Assembly (NCBI RefSeq): GCF_007748195.1
Contig: NZ_CP037920.1
Span: forward strand, 3,101,501 to 3,165,500
Length of the DNA: 64,000 bases
Origin: Gimesia aquarii
GTDB lineage: Bacteria > Planctomycetota > Planctomycetia > Planctomycetales > Planctomycetaceae
Direction of reading: 5' to 3'
The position numbers and the translations under genes are program-made. Within the stretch, counting starts at the first letter, position 1. Every line of letters starts with the position of its first letter. Below the pieces are notes generated by a model that was given only the letters and a program-made list of their open reading frames with translations, was not told the origin of the DNA and did not search any database. Below are positions 38,842 to 47,754 of this stretch, piece after piece.

Positions 38842-38879
38842 TCAAGTCTTAAGTCGAACGAGAAAATGAACAAAGATGC

Positions 38880-38909
38880 TTGACTCTTGATAAATTGCAT
38901 TGTTACAAT
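38880..38909 (+). promoter_or_regulatory. Sigma-70-type promoter of the iclR-eut operon
   Basis: TTGACT (38880-38885) and TACAAT (38904-38909) are separated by 18 bases, good matches to -35 and -10 boxes. They lie 44 bases before the IclR start codon. Confidence 0.6.
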
Positions 38910-38910
38910 A

Positions 38911-38919
38911 GTGTGACAC
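38911..38919. promoter_or_regulatory. Candidate operator palindrome GTGTGACAC
   Basis: A perfect 9-base palindrome directly after the -10 box and overlapping the expected transcription start. Its place fits autoregulation by the IclR protein encoded next. The site is short, so chance is possible. Confidence 0.35.
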
Positions 38920-38952
38920 GTTACATATGTGGAACTATAGTGGGGTCAGCCT

Positions 38953-39717
38953 ATGAGTGTTACAACGACGAGTGTTCCTGCACTTGAGCGAGGGCTGGAT
39001 GTGCTGGAGACGTTGAGTCAGGCGCCTGATGGGCTCGGAATCAGCGAGCTGGCTGCACGGCTTTCTCTTAATAAGAACGCGATTTTTCGTATCACACATG
39101 CGCTTACTGACCGCAATTATCTGGAACGCGATCCACTGACGAAGCGGTTTAAGCTTTCAATTAAGTTCCTCACATTAGGAATGCCGCAGGTGGGGGATGT
39201 GAGTCTAGTTGAAGAATCTCTGCCACTCATGCGTGATCTCCGTGATGAAACTCGCGAAACGGTACAACTCGGTTTACGCGTGAGAGATGAAGGAGTCATT
39301 ATTGAACAGGTAAGTGGGCTCCACCCTCTCAGAATCGCCGTTGATGTGGGGCTTCGCTTTCCATTACATAATAATGCCCCAGGAAAAACACTCCTGGCAT
39401 TTCAAGCTCCTGAAGAATTAGCTGCTACAATCAAACGCATTCCTTTGACACAAGATACACCGCGCACCATTACTGATCCAGGCATGTTACAGGAAGAATG
39501 TGAACGAGTTCGCAGTCGCGGTTACGCTACCGATTATGCGGAAGCGGATGAAGGAATCCATTGCGTCGCTGCTCCGGTATTGGGTAAAACTGAAAACTTA
39601 CTTGCTGTAGTTTGGGTCTCCGCTCCTTCCAAACGAATGCCTAAGAGTCTGTTTTCCAGCATTGGTAAGCAGGTTATACAGTGTACAGAGAAAATTTCCG
39701 GGAGACTCATTCGATGA
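38953..39717 (+). CDS. IclR-family transcriptional regulator
   Basis: DNA-binding regulator of 254 residues. The winged helix is at the N-terminus (GLGISELAARLSLNKNAIFR, then LERDPLTKRFKLS), and the effector-binding IclR domain follows (RETVQLGLRVRDEGVIIEQV, then PLHNNAPGKTLLAF, RGYATDYAEADEGIHCVAAP). The last codon region overlaps the start of the cytochrome/DUF1553 gene by ATGA, so it is the first gene of the operon that ends with the ethanolamine ammonia-lyase fusion. Its effector is probably the substrate of that module (inference). Confidence 0.93.
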   Translation: MSVTTTSVPALERGLDVLETLSQAPDGLGISELAARLSLNKNAIFRITHALTDRNYLERDPLTKRFKLSIKFLTLGMPQVGDVSLVEESLPLMRDLRDETRETVQLGLRVRDEGVIIEQVSGLHPLRIAVDVGLRFPLHNNAPGKTLLAFQAPEELAATIKRIPLTQDTPRTITDPGMLQEECERVRSRGYATDYAEADEGIHCVAAPVLGKTENLLAVVWVSAPSKRMPKSLFSSIGKQVIQCTEKISGRLIR

Positions 39718-42674
39718 AATTCCTTCCTGCCTGGTTTTGTTTATTGAGTTGGCTCTCGATGGTGGGGTGGATCTCTGCTGCTGATGATACGTTCTTTCGT
39801 GACACTGTGGAACCAATTCTTCGTAAACATTGTTACGAGTGCCATTCCCATACTTCGGGAGTGATGGAAGGAGATCTCACACTGGATTGGCAGAGTGGTT
39901 GGAAAACGGGGGGAAGTCGCGGTGCTGCGATCGCTCCTGGTGACCCGGAAGGCAGTCTGCTGATTAAAGCGATTCGTCACAGTGATTCAGAATTACAGAT
40001 GCCCGAACAGAAGCTATCTGACAAAGAGATTGCTGCTCTCGTAAAATGGGTCAGAGACGGAGCCCAGGACCCGCGAACGACGAAGCCCGCGTCAAAGGTC
40101 ACGGATTCTACGGACTGGTGGTCATTAAAACCGCTTTTGCGCCCTCATGTTCCCGGTGAGGGACCCAGTAATCCGATAGATGCATTTATCGAAACGCACC
40201 TGCAGCAGAAAAAACTGAAACCGTCTCCGGAAGCCGATCGACGCACCTTGATCCGGCGGTTGATGTTCGATCTACACGGGCTACAGCCTACGATTGAAGA
40301 GACGAACGCGTTTCTTGCAGACTCCAGCCCCCAGGCTTATGGAAAGCTGGTTGACCAACTGCTGTCCTCGCCTCGATATGGAGAACGCTGGGCACGACAC
40401 TGGCTCGATACGGTCCATTTCGCAGATTCACATGGGTTTGAGCACGACGTCTTTCGGCCTCACGCGTGGCGGTATCGTGACTATGTCATAGATCGCTTCA
40501 ATCGTGATATTCCCTGGCCGCAGTTTATTCGAGAGCAACTGGCGGCTGATTTTTTCTTTCCCAAGGCATCGGAGCTAACGGTCGCGCTGGGGTTCCTTGG
40601 GGCAGGTCCTTATGATCAAAGCGCAGCTGCCACTGCACCCAAGTCATTTGAATATCTTGACCGTGATGATCTGGTGACCCAAACCATGGGGGCCTTCGCC
40701 AGCACCACAGCAAACTGTGCTCGATGCCATACACATAAATTCGACCCCATTACACAAGCCGACTATTATGCGCTGCAGGCAGTATTTGCTGGCGTTGGTA
40801 AGGGCGACGTTGCATTTGACATGGACCGAGCGGTCGCCAGTCAGCGATCTCGCTGGAAAAATCTTAAGGCAGCCGCTCAAAACATGAATACAAATATTCT
40901 ACTGAAACCAGATAATCTGAAATTGGTTGCGGAATGGGAGCAATCCCGCGCTCCACAAACGCGCTGGGTACCTCTTGAGCCTGATGTCTTTGTTTCGACC
41001 AACGGCGCGAATTTGAAACGCCAGCCTGATGCTTCGATACTTTCAAGCGGAAACGCACCAGAGCAGGAGACAATTGTCATCACGGCAAACACATCGCTCT
41101 CAACAATAACAGCGGTGCGGCTGGATTTATTGAATGATGACTCGCTGCCCCACAAAGGGCCGGGAAGGGCACACAATGGAAATCTCCATTTAAACGAGTT
41201 TGAATTGCGTGTTTTCAAACCCGATGCCGTGGAAGGACAAGTGGTTCCCATTGGTCAGGCAACAGCAGACTTTAATCAGGCTGGCTGGACGATTCAGCAT
41301 GCCGTCGACGGGAATCCCAAAACGGCTTGGGGAATCTACCCGAAAGTCGGCGTGCCGCATCATGCTGTATTTGTTTTGAAAACACCGCTGATTGTTGAGC
41401 CTGGAACGAAATTATCAGTCACACTGAAACAGGTACATGGTGGTGCACATATTATTGGGCGTTTCAAATTAGCTGTCACAGATGCACCGAAGTTGAACGT
41501 GATTGCACTTCCGAAAGAAGTCGAGGCGGTCTTAAATAGACCCGCCGCTCAGCGGTCGGCTGAACAACAGGCGTTGCTCGCTTCCACTATTTTGCAACAC
41601 CGGGCGGAGCAGGAACTGGAGAAGCTCCCATCACAAGTCAAGGTTTACGCGGCGGCAGCAGAAGCTGCGAACGAGAGAGGTATGATAAAGTTATCTCAGC
41701 CGCGTGAGATTCGACTTTTAGTGCGTGGTAATCTTGAAAAGCCGCGCGATGTGATTGGGCCTGGTGCTTTAACGGCATTATCTCCGTTGCCTTCTCGATT
41801 TGAACTAACAAAATCTCATCATGAATCAGCGAGAAGGGCAGCACTTGCTGACTGGTTGGCTGACCCACGGAACCCGCTTACCTGGCGAAGCATCGCCAAT
41901 CGCGTATGGCACTATCATTTTGGTAAGGGACTATGTGATACGCCAAATGATTTCGGACGTATGGGAGGTACACCCTCTCACCCCGAGTTGCTCGATTGGC
42001 TGGCCTGTGAACTGCGTGATCAAAATGGATCATTGAAACACCTACATCGTTTGATTTGTAACAGCAAAACCTATCGACAATCATCGGCTTACCGCTCAGA
42101 GTTGGAAAAAAGTGATCCCGATAATCGATTGCTGGCACGTATGTCGCGGCAACGTCTTGATGCAGGCAGTTTCCGAGACTCTGTTTTGTTGGTGAGCGGA
42201 CAACTTGATTTGAAAAGTGGTGGGCCAGGAGATTCTCATTTTACCACGACCCCCGGTCCGCAAGTGACGCCGGTATTACACTACGAAAAATTTGATCTGG
42301 ATAGTCCGGCAGCCAATCGACGCAGCATATATCGCGTGGTTTGGCGTGGTATTCCTGACCCCCTGATGGACGCTTTAGATTTTCCCGACCTGGGTTTATT
42401 AGCTCCGACACGTGGCTTTTCAGCCTCTCCTTTGCAATCTCTGGTTCTGTATAACAATCGTTTTGTTTTACATCAGTCACAAAAGTTGGCAGAGCGGGCA
42501 CGAAAGTCACAAACCAAATTACCAGGCCAGATTAAACAGATTGTTTTATGGGTCTGGTTGCGAGAACCAGCGGATGATGAATTGAAAAAAATGACAACTT
42601 TGGTTGGCAAGCATGGTTTGGAAGCCGTTTGCCGTTTGGTTCTGAACAGTAATGAGTTTCTTTTTGTTGAGTAA
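39714..42674 (+). CDS. Cytochrome c / DUF1549 / DUF1553 protein (PSD1 type, pair B)
   Basis: Periplasmic haem protein of 986 residues. Signal peptide (FLPAWFCLLSWLSMVGWISA), cytochrome c domain with HCYECHSH and an LQMPEQKLS methionine segment, DUF1549 (LIRRLMFDLHGLQPT, YGERWARHWLDTVHFADSHG) with the second motif CARCHTHKFDP, a middle carbohydrate-binding-like insert with LPHKGPGRAHNGNLHL, and C-terminal DUF1553 (NPLTWRSIANRVWHYHFGKG). Translation is coupled to iclR by a 4-base overlap, with GGAG 10 bases upstream of the ATG. The DUF1501 partner follows after 5 bases. The reaction is unknown; electron transfer linked to oxidation of an organic substrate is a guess from the haem sites. Confidence 0.92.
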   Translation: MKFLPAWFCLLSWLSMVGWISAADDTFFRDTVEPILRKHCYECHSHTSGVMEGDLTLDWQSGWKTGGSRGAAIAPGDPEGSLLIKAIRHSDSELQMPEQKLSDKEIAALVKWVRDGAQDPRTTKPASKVTDSTDWWSLKPLLRPHVPGEGPSNPIDAFIETHLQQKKLKPSPEADRRTLIRRLMFDLHGLQPTIEETNAFLADSSPQAYGKLVDQLLSSPRYGERWARHWLDTVHFADSHGFEHDVFRPHAWRYRDYVIDRFNRDIPWPQFIREQLAADFFFPKASELTVALGFLGAGPYDQSAAATAPKSFEYLDRDDLVTQTMGAFASTTANCARCHTHKFDPITQADYYALQAVFAGVGKGDVAFDMDRAVASQRSRWKNLKAAAQNMNTNILLKPDNLKLVAEWEQSRAPQTRWVPLEPDVFVSTNGANLKRQPDASILSSGNAPEQETIVITANTSLSTITAVRLDLLNDDSLPHKGPGRAHNGNLHLNEFELRVFKPDAVEGQVVPIGQATADFNQAGWTIQHAVDGNPKTAWGIYPKVGVPHHAVFVLKTPLIVEPGTKLSVTLKQVHGGAHIIGRFKLAVTDAPKLNVIALPKEVEAVLNRPAAQRSAEQQALLASTILQHRAEQELEKLPSQVKVYAAAAEAANERGMIKLSQPREIRLLVRGNLEKPRDVIGPGALTALSPLPSRFELTKSHHESARRAALADWLADPRNPLTWRSIANRVWHYHFGKGLCDTPNDFGRMGGTPSHPELLDWLACELRDQNGSLKHLHRLICNSKTYRQSSAYRSELEKSDPDNRLLARMSRQRLDAGSFRDSVLLVSGQLDLKSGGPGDSHFTTTPGPQVTPVLHYEKFDLDSPAANRRSIYRVVWRGIPDPLMDALDFPDLGLLAPTRGFSASPLQSLVLYNNRFVLHQSQKLAERARKSQTKLPGQIKQIVLWVWLREPADDELKKMTTLVGKHGLEAVCRLVLNSNEFLFVE

Positions 42675-42679
42675 CAACA

Positions 42680-44110
42680 ATGTCAAACTTAATCAATCAT
42701 CATCTTTCGCGGCGTGAGCTTCTTATGCAGTCAGGCGGTAGTTTTGGTGCTGCGGTATTGGTTCACTGGTTGGCACACAAATCAGCTCCGGCGGCTTCGA
42801 CAACGAAAATGAACGGTGGCTTGCACCATCCGGCGAAAGCACGGCGTGTTATTCAGCTGTTTATGAACGGCGGCGCCAGTCCCATGGACACGTTTGATTT
42901 TAAGCCCGAATTGAAACGTCTTCATGGACAGAAACTGGGACCGAAAGAGAAACCGGAAGGTTTTACTGCGGCCGCTGGTGCCGTGATGAAGAGTCCTTTC
43001 AAATTTGCTCAACATGGTGAAACCGGCCGTTGGGTCAGTTCGGTCTTTCCCCATCAGGCGAAAATTGTCGACGAGTTAGCGTTTTTGATGGCGATGACCA
43101 CCAAGACCAACGTGCATGGACCAGCCAGTTACATGATGAATACCGGCTTTATGTTGCCAGGGTTTCCCTGTATGGGGGCCTGGATTTCCTACGCCCTTGG
43201 CAACCTTTCCGACAATCTACCAGCGTTCGTAGTGCTGCCAGATGTGCGTGGTCTGCCTTATAATCAAAAAGGAAATTTTAGTGGTGGCTTCCTGCCCGCT
43301 AAACATCAGGGAACTCTCGTCAATGCGGCAAGCAAAACACCGATTCCGAATCTATTTGCAGATCCGAAATACACGTTCGCGCGAGATGCTGCCGATAAGG
43401 ATACTTTTGCATTATTGCAACAGTTTAATCGACGGCATGCGGAAACTCGCCCGGATGATTCACGATTGGAAGCACGAATTGCCGCGGGTGAACTCGCTGC
43501 GAAGATGCAACTGAGTGCACCCGAAGCGTTCGATCTCACTCGGGAATCAAAAGAGACACAGAACGCCTACGGACTGGATCAGAAAGTGACGGAAGATTTT
43601 GGCAAACGTTGTCTACTGGCAAGACGTTTGCTGGAACGGGGCACACGCTTTGTTCAAGTCTGGAGCGGTCCACAGGGGGCGGTCAATAACTGGGACAACC
43701 ACGGCAATATCCAAACGGAGTTGCCTGCGATCGCGAATAGTGTCGATCAACCCATTGCCGCTCTCTTTCAAGATATGAAGTCGCGTGGGTTACTTGATGA
43801 TACACTCATTATCTGGACGACGGAATTCGGTCGCACCCCTTTTGCCCAGGGAAGCCAGGGGCGTGATCATAATCGAGGCACGTTTGTTACCTGGCTGGCA
43901 GGCGCCGGAATCAAAGCGGGGGCAAGTCATGGTAAAAGTGATGATCTTGGTTATCAGACCGCTGAAGATAAGACCTATTGTTATGATCTTCATGCCACGA
44001 TTCTGCACTTACTGGGCATCGACCACAAACGGCTGACGTACCGCACAGCTGGCATTGATCGCCGTCTGACCGACGTGCATGGTCATGTAATACATGGCAT
44101 TTTGAGTTGA
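42680..44110 (+). CDS. DUF1501 family protein, Tat-exported (pair B)
   Basis: Exported protein of 476 residues with a Tat signal (SRRELLMQSGGSFGAAVLV). Family landmarks are MNGGASPMDTFDFKPEL, NWDNHGNI (in place of the WDHHS seen in other members), TEFGRTPFAQGSQGRDHN and WLAGAGIKAG. The GGFLPAKHQG segment links it to the DUF1501 protein at 47755-49209. It is third in the IclR operon. The alkaline-phosphatase-like fold is known for the family; the substrate is not. Confidence 0.9.
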   Translation: MSNLINHHLSRRELLMQSGGSFGAAVLVHWLAHKSAPAASTTKMNGGLHHPAKARRVIQLFMNGGASPMDTFDFKPELKRLHGQKLGPKEKPEGFTAAAGAVMKSPFKFAQHGETGRWVSSVFPHQAKIVDELAFLMAMTTKTNVHGPASYMMNTGFMLPGFPCMGAWISYALGNLSDNLPAFVVLPDVRGLPYNQKGNFSGGFLPAKHQGTLVNAASKTPIPNLFADPKYTFARDAADKDTFALLQQFNRRHAETRPDDSRLEARIAAGELAAKMQLSAPEAFDLTRESKETQNAYGLDQKVTEDFGKRCLLARRLLERGTRFVQVWSGPQGAVNNWDNHGNIQTELPAIANSVDQPIAALFQDMKSRGLLDDTLIIWTTEFGRTPFAQGSQGRDHNRGTFVTWLAGAGIKAGASHGKSDDLGYQTAEDKTYCYDLHATILHLLGIDHKRLTYRTAGIDRRLTDVHGHVIHGILS

Positions 44111-44239
44111 TACATCATATGCCGTGATGCGAACATCTTGAATTTCCTCATGAACCGATGGTATGATCTTGATTGTCCAGTCGGGCGGCGCTGATCCCGG
44201 CTGATTGAGTTCAAAGTTTCGTAAAAAGGAAACTGAGCC

Positions 44240-46552
44240 ATGCCGTTGAATCGACGCGATTTCGTTCAGGCGATGATGTATAGCCCGTTTGCTCTAACAC
44301 TTTCTTTGTCACAAGCAAAGAGAGTGGCTGCAGAAGAGACAAATGCCAGTGGTGTGTCCATTTCTGAGATTCATGAGGGCGAGGATGTTTTTGCGTACAT
44401 CCAACGCGTCAAAGGTGGATTCGATCTACAACTTTACCGCGAAATTCTTGGTGCGGCTAATGCATTCAAAGAGGGTGATCAGATCATTGGCGTGGCTGCG
44501 ACTGACGAAGAATCTCGCAAGAATGCCCGTGCATTGTTAGCGGCGACTCGTATTGTTGATATCAACGCACATCCTGTCTTCAAAGATAAACTTCATCAAC
44601 TGATAACAAACCGGCAGAGTTCTACTTTAAAGGAACGTTCAGCAAATCTGACACTTGGAGCTTTAAAACAACTGTTACTCACTGAAGATGAGGCGACCAT
44701 CAAAAAAGTTACGAGTGGTCTCTCCAGTGATGTCATTGGCTCTGTTGTGAAGCTGATGACTAATGGAGAATTGATTATCGTTGGTTCCAAAGTCTTCAAT
44801 TCCCTGCCGGGTAGTCAGATCGGTGCGCGAGGTTATTTGGGCGCACGATTGCAACCAAATTCACCGACGGACAATTTAGATGACATCTTCTGGCAAGTCC
44901 TTGACGGATGGTCGTATGCAGTAGGAGATGTTCTACTGGGAACAAATCCTGTTTCCAGCACGCCTGAGTCGGTTGAGGCTGTGGAATTGGTGTTGAAGGA
45001 TATCCTTGTGACATTTGGTGTGGCAGATATTATGCCGCATTGTGTGCTATCACATATTGACGTTCAAGCAGAAGTCGAGCGACAAAACCCAGGCAGTACG
45101 GCTCTTTGGTTCCAAAGTATCGCAGGTAGTGATGACGCCAACGAAACATTTGACATCAGTGTCAAAAAGATGCGTGACTACGCACGCTCGCGGACGGGGC
45201 AATATGGTTTGTATTTTGAAACGGGTCAGGGGGCAGACTTTACCAACGGTCATAGTCATGGCTTTGATATGGTACTGCACGAATCTCGCAAATATGGTTT
45301 TGCACGTGCTCTGACTCAAGATGTTGCCGCGGCTCAAAAGTCTGCCGGTAAAGAATCTGCTCCCTGGGTGCATCTCAACGATGTGGCAGGGTTTATCGGA
45401 CCGGAAGTATTTCGGACACGTGAACAACTCGTCCGTTGTTGTCTGGAAGACATCATCATGGGTAAGCTGCATGGCTTGACAATCGGACTTGATGTCTGTT
45501 CCACATTGCATATGGACGTGTCGCTCGATGATTTAGACTGGTGCCTGGATCAGATCATGCCTGCGAATCCGGCGTATCTGATGGCGTTGCCAACGAAGAT
45601 CGACCCTATGCTGGGTTATCTTACGACCGGTTTTCAGGACCATGTCCGCATGCGAGAGAAATTCGGCTATCGTGTGAATAACAAAATGTGGGGCTTCTTT
45701 CAGAAGCTGGCTGTGATTGACGCGAGTGGAAAACCAACCGAGCACTTTGGTGATCCTACTTGGGTATACTTGCAGTACCGCCGAAAAAAAGGAGATTCTC
45801 GTACCAACCGGGCAATTTTAAAAGAAGGTCGTCAAAAATTATCAGAAGTCCGGGGCCGCGGCGTCTTCATCGCAGAGGGGTATGGGGAAAAGCATTCGGA
45901 GTTGGAACCTTCACTGAAAGTCGAAATTGATCAGATTTATCATGATGCTAAAAAGAGTATCTGGGCAGAACTCACTTCCGACTTTATTTCCAGTGTGCCT
46001 GAAGCGGTCCCTTTAACAACCCAGTCAAATGATCGCCTCGAATACATTTTGCATCCGACAACGGGGGAACAGCTTTCCAAAGCCGCTACAAAAATGATTC
46101 GACAACTACGAAACAGTTATGATGAAAAATTTGATGTGCAAGTGGTGATCTCCGATGGATTGAATGCACTGTCGATTATGGACGAAGGACATCTGGAACC
46201 GTTCCTTAAGGAACTAAGACAGCAGTTGCTAGCAGCGGGTTACCATCCCTCAAAGCGTAACATCATCATCAAGTCGGGACGTGTTCGTGCGGGATATCGA
46301 ATTGGTGAATTGCTCTTCGGCGGTCTTTCAGGGAATCGTGCGATTCTTCACATCATCGGCGAGCGCCCCGGCACGGGACATCATACGTTTTCTGTTTATA
46401 TGACATCCCCTCCCGGTTCTGTCTGGGGACAATCAGGCAAGGTCGATCACAACATTACGAAAGTGGTTTCCGGTATCGCTGCCACCGCTCTCAAGCCCAC
46501 CAAAGGAGCCGATGAGACGGTTCGTATATTGCATCAAATGAATGCTGGTTAA
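44240..46552 (+). CDS. eutBC: Fused ethanolamine ammonia-lyase (EutB-EutC) with Tat signal
   Basis: Single chain of 770 residues. The first 32 form a twin-arginine signal (NRRDFVQAMMYSPFALTLSL). Residues 41-510 match the EutB large subunit, with the substrate-site residues of the E. coli enzyme recognisable: R203 and Q205 (ARLQPN), N236 (GTNPV), E327 (LYFETGQG) and D418 (GLDVCSTLHMD). A helical linker runs from 510 to 595. Residues 600-770 match the EutC small subunit: VVISDGLNALSI, KSGRVRAGYRIGELLF and IGERPGTGHHTF. EutB and EutC together bind adenosylcobalamin and convert ethanolamine to acetaldehyde and ammonia; they are normally separate cytoplasmic proteins. It is last in the IclR operon, 129 bases after the DUF1501 gene. 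No microcompartment or eutA reactivase gene is present. Confidence 0.9.
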   Translation: MPLNRRDFVQAMMYSPFALTLSLSQAKRVAAEETNASGVSISEIHEGEDVFAYIQRVKGGFDLQLYREILGAANAFKEGDQIIGVAATDEESRKNARALLAATRIVDINAHPVFKDKLHQLITNRQSSTLKERSANLTLGALKQLLLTEDEATIKKVTSGLSSDVIGSVVKLMTNGELIIVGSKVFNSLPGSQIGARGYLGARLQPNSPTDNLDDIFWQVLDGWSYAVGDVLLGTNPVSSTPESVEAVELVLKDILVTFGVADIMPHCVLSHIDVQAEVERQNPGSTALWFQSIAGSDDANETFDISVKKMRDYARSRTGQYGLYFETGQGADFTNGHSHGFDMVLHESRKYGFARALTQDVAAAQKSAGKESAPWVHLNDVAGFIGPEVFRTREQLVRCCLEDIIMGKLHGLTIGLDVCSTLHMDVSLDDLDWCLDQIMPANPAYLMALPTKIDPMLGYLTTGFQDHVRMREKFGYRVNNKMWGFFQKLAVIDASGKPTEHFGDPTWVYLQYRRKKGDSRTNRAILKEGRQKLSEVRGRGVFIAEGYGEKHSELEPSLKVEIDQIYHDAKKSIWAELTSDFISSVPEAVPLTTQSNDRLEYILHPTTGEQLSKAATKMIRQLRNSYDEKFDVQVVISDGLNALSIMDEGHLEPFLKELRQQLLAAGYHPSKRNIIIKSGRVRAGYRIGELLFGGLSGNRAILHIIGERPGTGHHTFSVYMTSPPGSVWGQSGKVDHNITKVVSGIAATALKPTKGADETVRILHQMNAG

Positions 46553-46746
46553 AGAACAGGTGTCGAAAGATCAATTTGGTAAAGATTGATGGCTAGCATG
46601 ATAGTGAATGTATTCTGATCTAGAAAATACTATTTTACTATCTCGATTCAAATACTAGAATTAGCGCGAATCTGCGAGTTTGAATTCTTTCTAAGTTCGA
46701 ACTAACTGAGGAATCTCAACTTATCTCACTAGAGAAGGAGATCGAA

Positions 46747-47205
46747 GTGAAACAAGTGGCATTACTGGTTCTATTTCTCATTTGGGGAGGTACAACGACA
46801 TTTTCTGCAGAACCTGCACCAGAAGAAGATTACCAGATTGTGGAAGGGAAATGGTTTCGGATGGCCAAAGATGGAAAAGGATCCCCCGTTCGAATTGAGC
46901 AGGAGCTATCACAGAAGATGGCAAAAGTTAAAGCCTATGATCGACACGGCAAGTTAATACTTTCCCAGCAAGCGAAATTTCGGCTGCAACGTATGGACGA
47001 TTTGAATCTTTTCATCTACTACGACCTGGAGATTTTAGAAGGTCGGAAGAAAGGCGTTAAGCAGAAGAAACCTCAGCTATGTATTTATCGTTTGAGAGGT
47101 GATAGGCTCATCGTTGTGGAGGGAATGGCGAGTGATGATAAATTACCTTCAGTGGTTTTAGTCTGGTGGAAGATGAAAACGCTGAACTCAACTCCAGAAA
47201 TTTAA
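46747..47205 (+). CDS. Small secreted protein of unknown function
   Basis: 152 residues, exported: signal peptide VALLVLFLIWGGTTTFSA. The rest alternates short strands (VEGKWFRMAKDGKGSPV, KVKAYDRHGKLILSQQ, QLCIYRLRGDRLIVVEG) in a pattern like a small beta-barrel or lipocalin-type planctomycete domain, but no family is certain. The start is GTG at 46747, shown by AAGGAG six bases upstream. It lies 194 bases after the EutB-EutC fusion and may be a separate unit; it converges with the DUF1353 gene. Confidence 0.72.
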   Translation: MKQVALLVLFLIWGGTTTFSAEPAPEEDYQIVEGKWFRMAKDGKGSPVRIEQELSQKMAKVKAYDRHGKLILSQQAKFRLQRMDDLNLFIYYDLEILEGRKKGVKQKKPQLCIYRLRGDRLIVVEGMASDDKLPSVVLVWWKMKTLNSTPEI

Positions 47206-47220
47206 ATGATAGATATGGTT

Positions 47221-47625
47221 TTAATGCTTGGCTCGTTTTTTTCTGGAACGATTCCAGGCAATCCAACCACCAATTCTTAAAAAGAACCAACCTATCCATG
47301 CCTGAAAAAGATTAGCATGGCATTCGCCAGCGAGTGCTGTCAAACGCCAGACCGTGTCGGATTCACAGCGTGTGTATTCACCGGTGGCATAGAGCCTGTC
47401 ATGTACAACTCCTGCGATATCTACCTTGGACCAGCGAACAAGAATACGACCAAACCAGGGGATGGAACTAAAATCGGTAATGAAATTTTCCGGGACAGTA
47501 ATGACTTTGTCTCGCACATTGACTGTGAGTTCGCGTAACAGCTTGCGGCAGCCATCGGATTGTCGTTCGGTTTGAAGTAATCCACTCACAAGAAATACGG
47601 ATTCTTTATCAGGAGTTGTTGTCAA
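47221..47625 (-). CDS. DUF1353 family protein
   Basis: 134 residues matching DUF1353, a small family seen in phages and bacteria. The landmarks are VPENFITDFSSIPWFGRIL and the VHDRLYATGEYTR segment with its His-Asp pair. A hydrophobic stretch near the C-terminus (FQAWIGWFFLRIGGWIAW) suggests membrane association. The function of the family is unknown; no other phage genes surround it, so it looks like a resident gene. Confidence 0.8.
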   Translation of the reverse strand: MTTTPDKESVFLVSGLLQTERQSDGCRKLLRELTVNVRDKVITVPENFITDFSSIPWFGRILVRWSKVDIAGVVHDRLYATGEYTRCESDTVWRLTALAGECHANLFQAWIGWFFLRIGGWIAWNRSRKKRAKH

Positions 47626-47754
47626 CAGAGTCGCCTTTCATTTCTGGATCAATGAAATTCAAGATCAGCACTAATGAATCCATACCGGTATTTATTACCG
47701 ATTCATAAATGATCTATTGATTGTAATAGTTCACATTGCTCCTGAAAATGCATG

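Noticed and set aside
44240..46552. Possible Eut microcompartment locus
   Set aside because: No shell protein, eutA, eutE, eutD or EutH-like gene occurs within the window; only the lyase is present.
46570..46590. ATCAAT/ATTGAT inverted repeat after the EutB-EutC gene
   Set aside because: The stem has only one or two GC pairs and no U-tract follows; too weak to call a terminator.
47221..47625. Prophage remnant suggested by DUF1353
   Set aside because: No capsid, tail, integrase or attachment repeats are nearby; the family also occurs as lone chromosomal genes.
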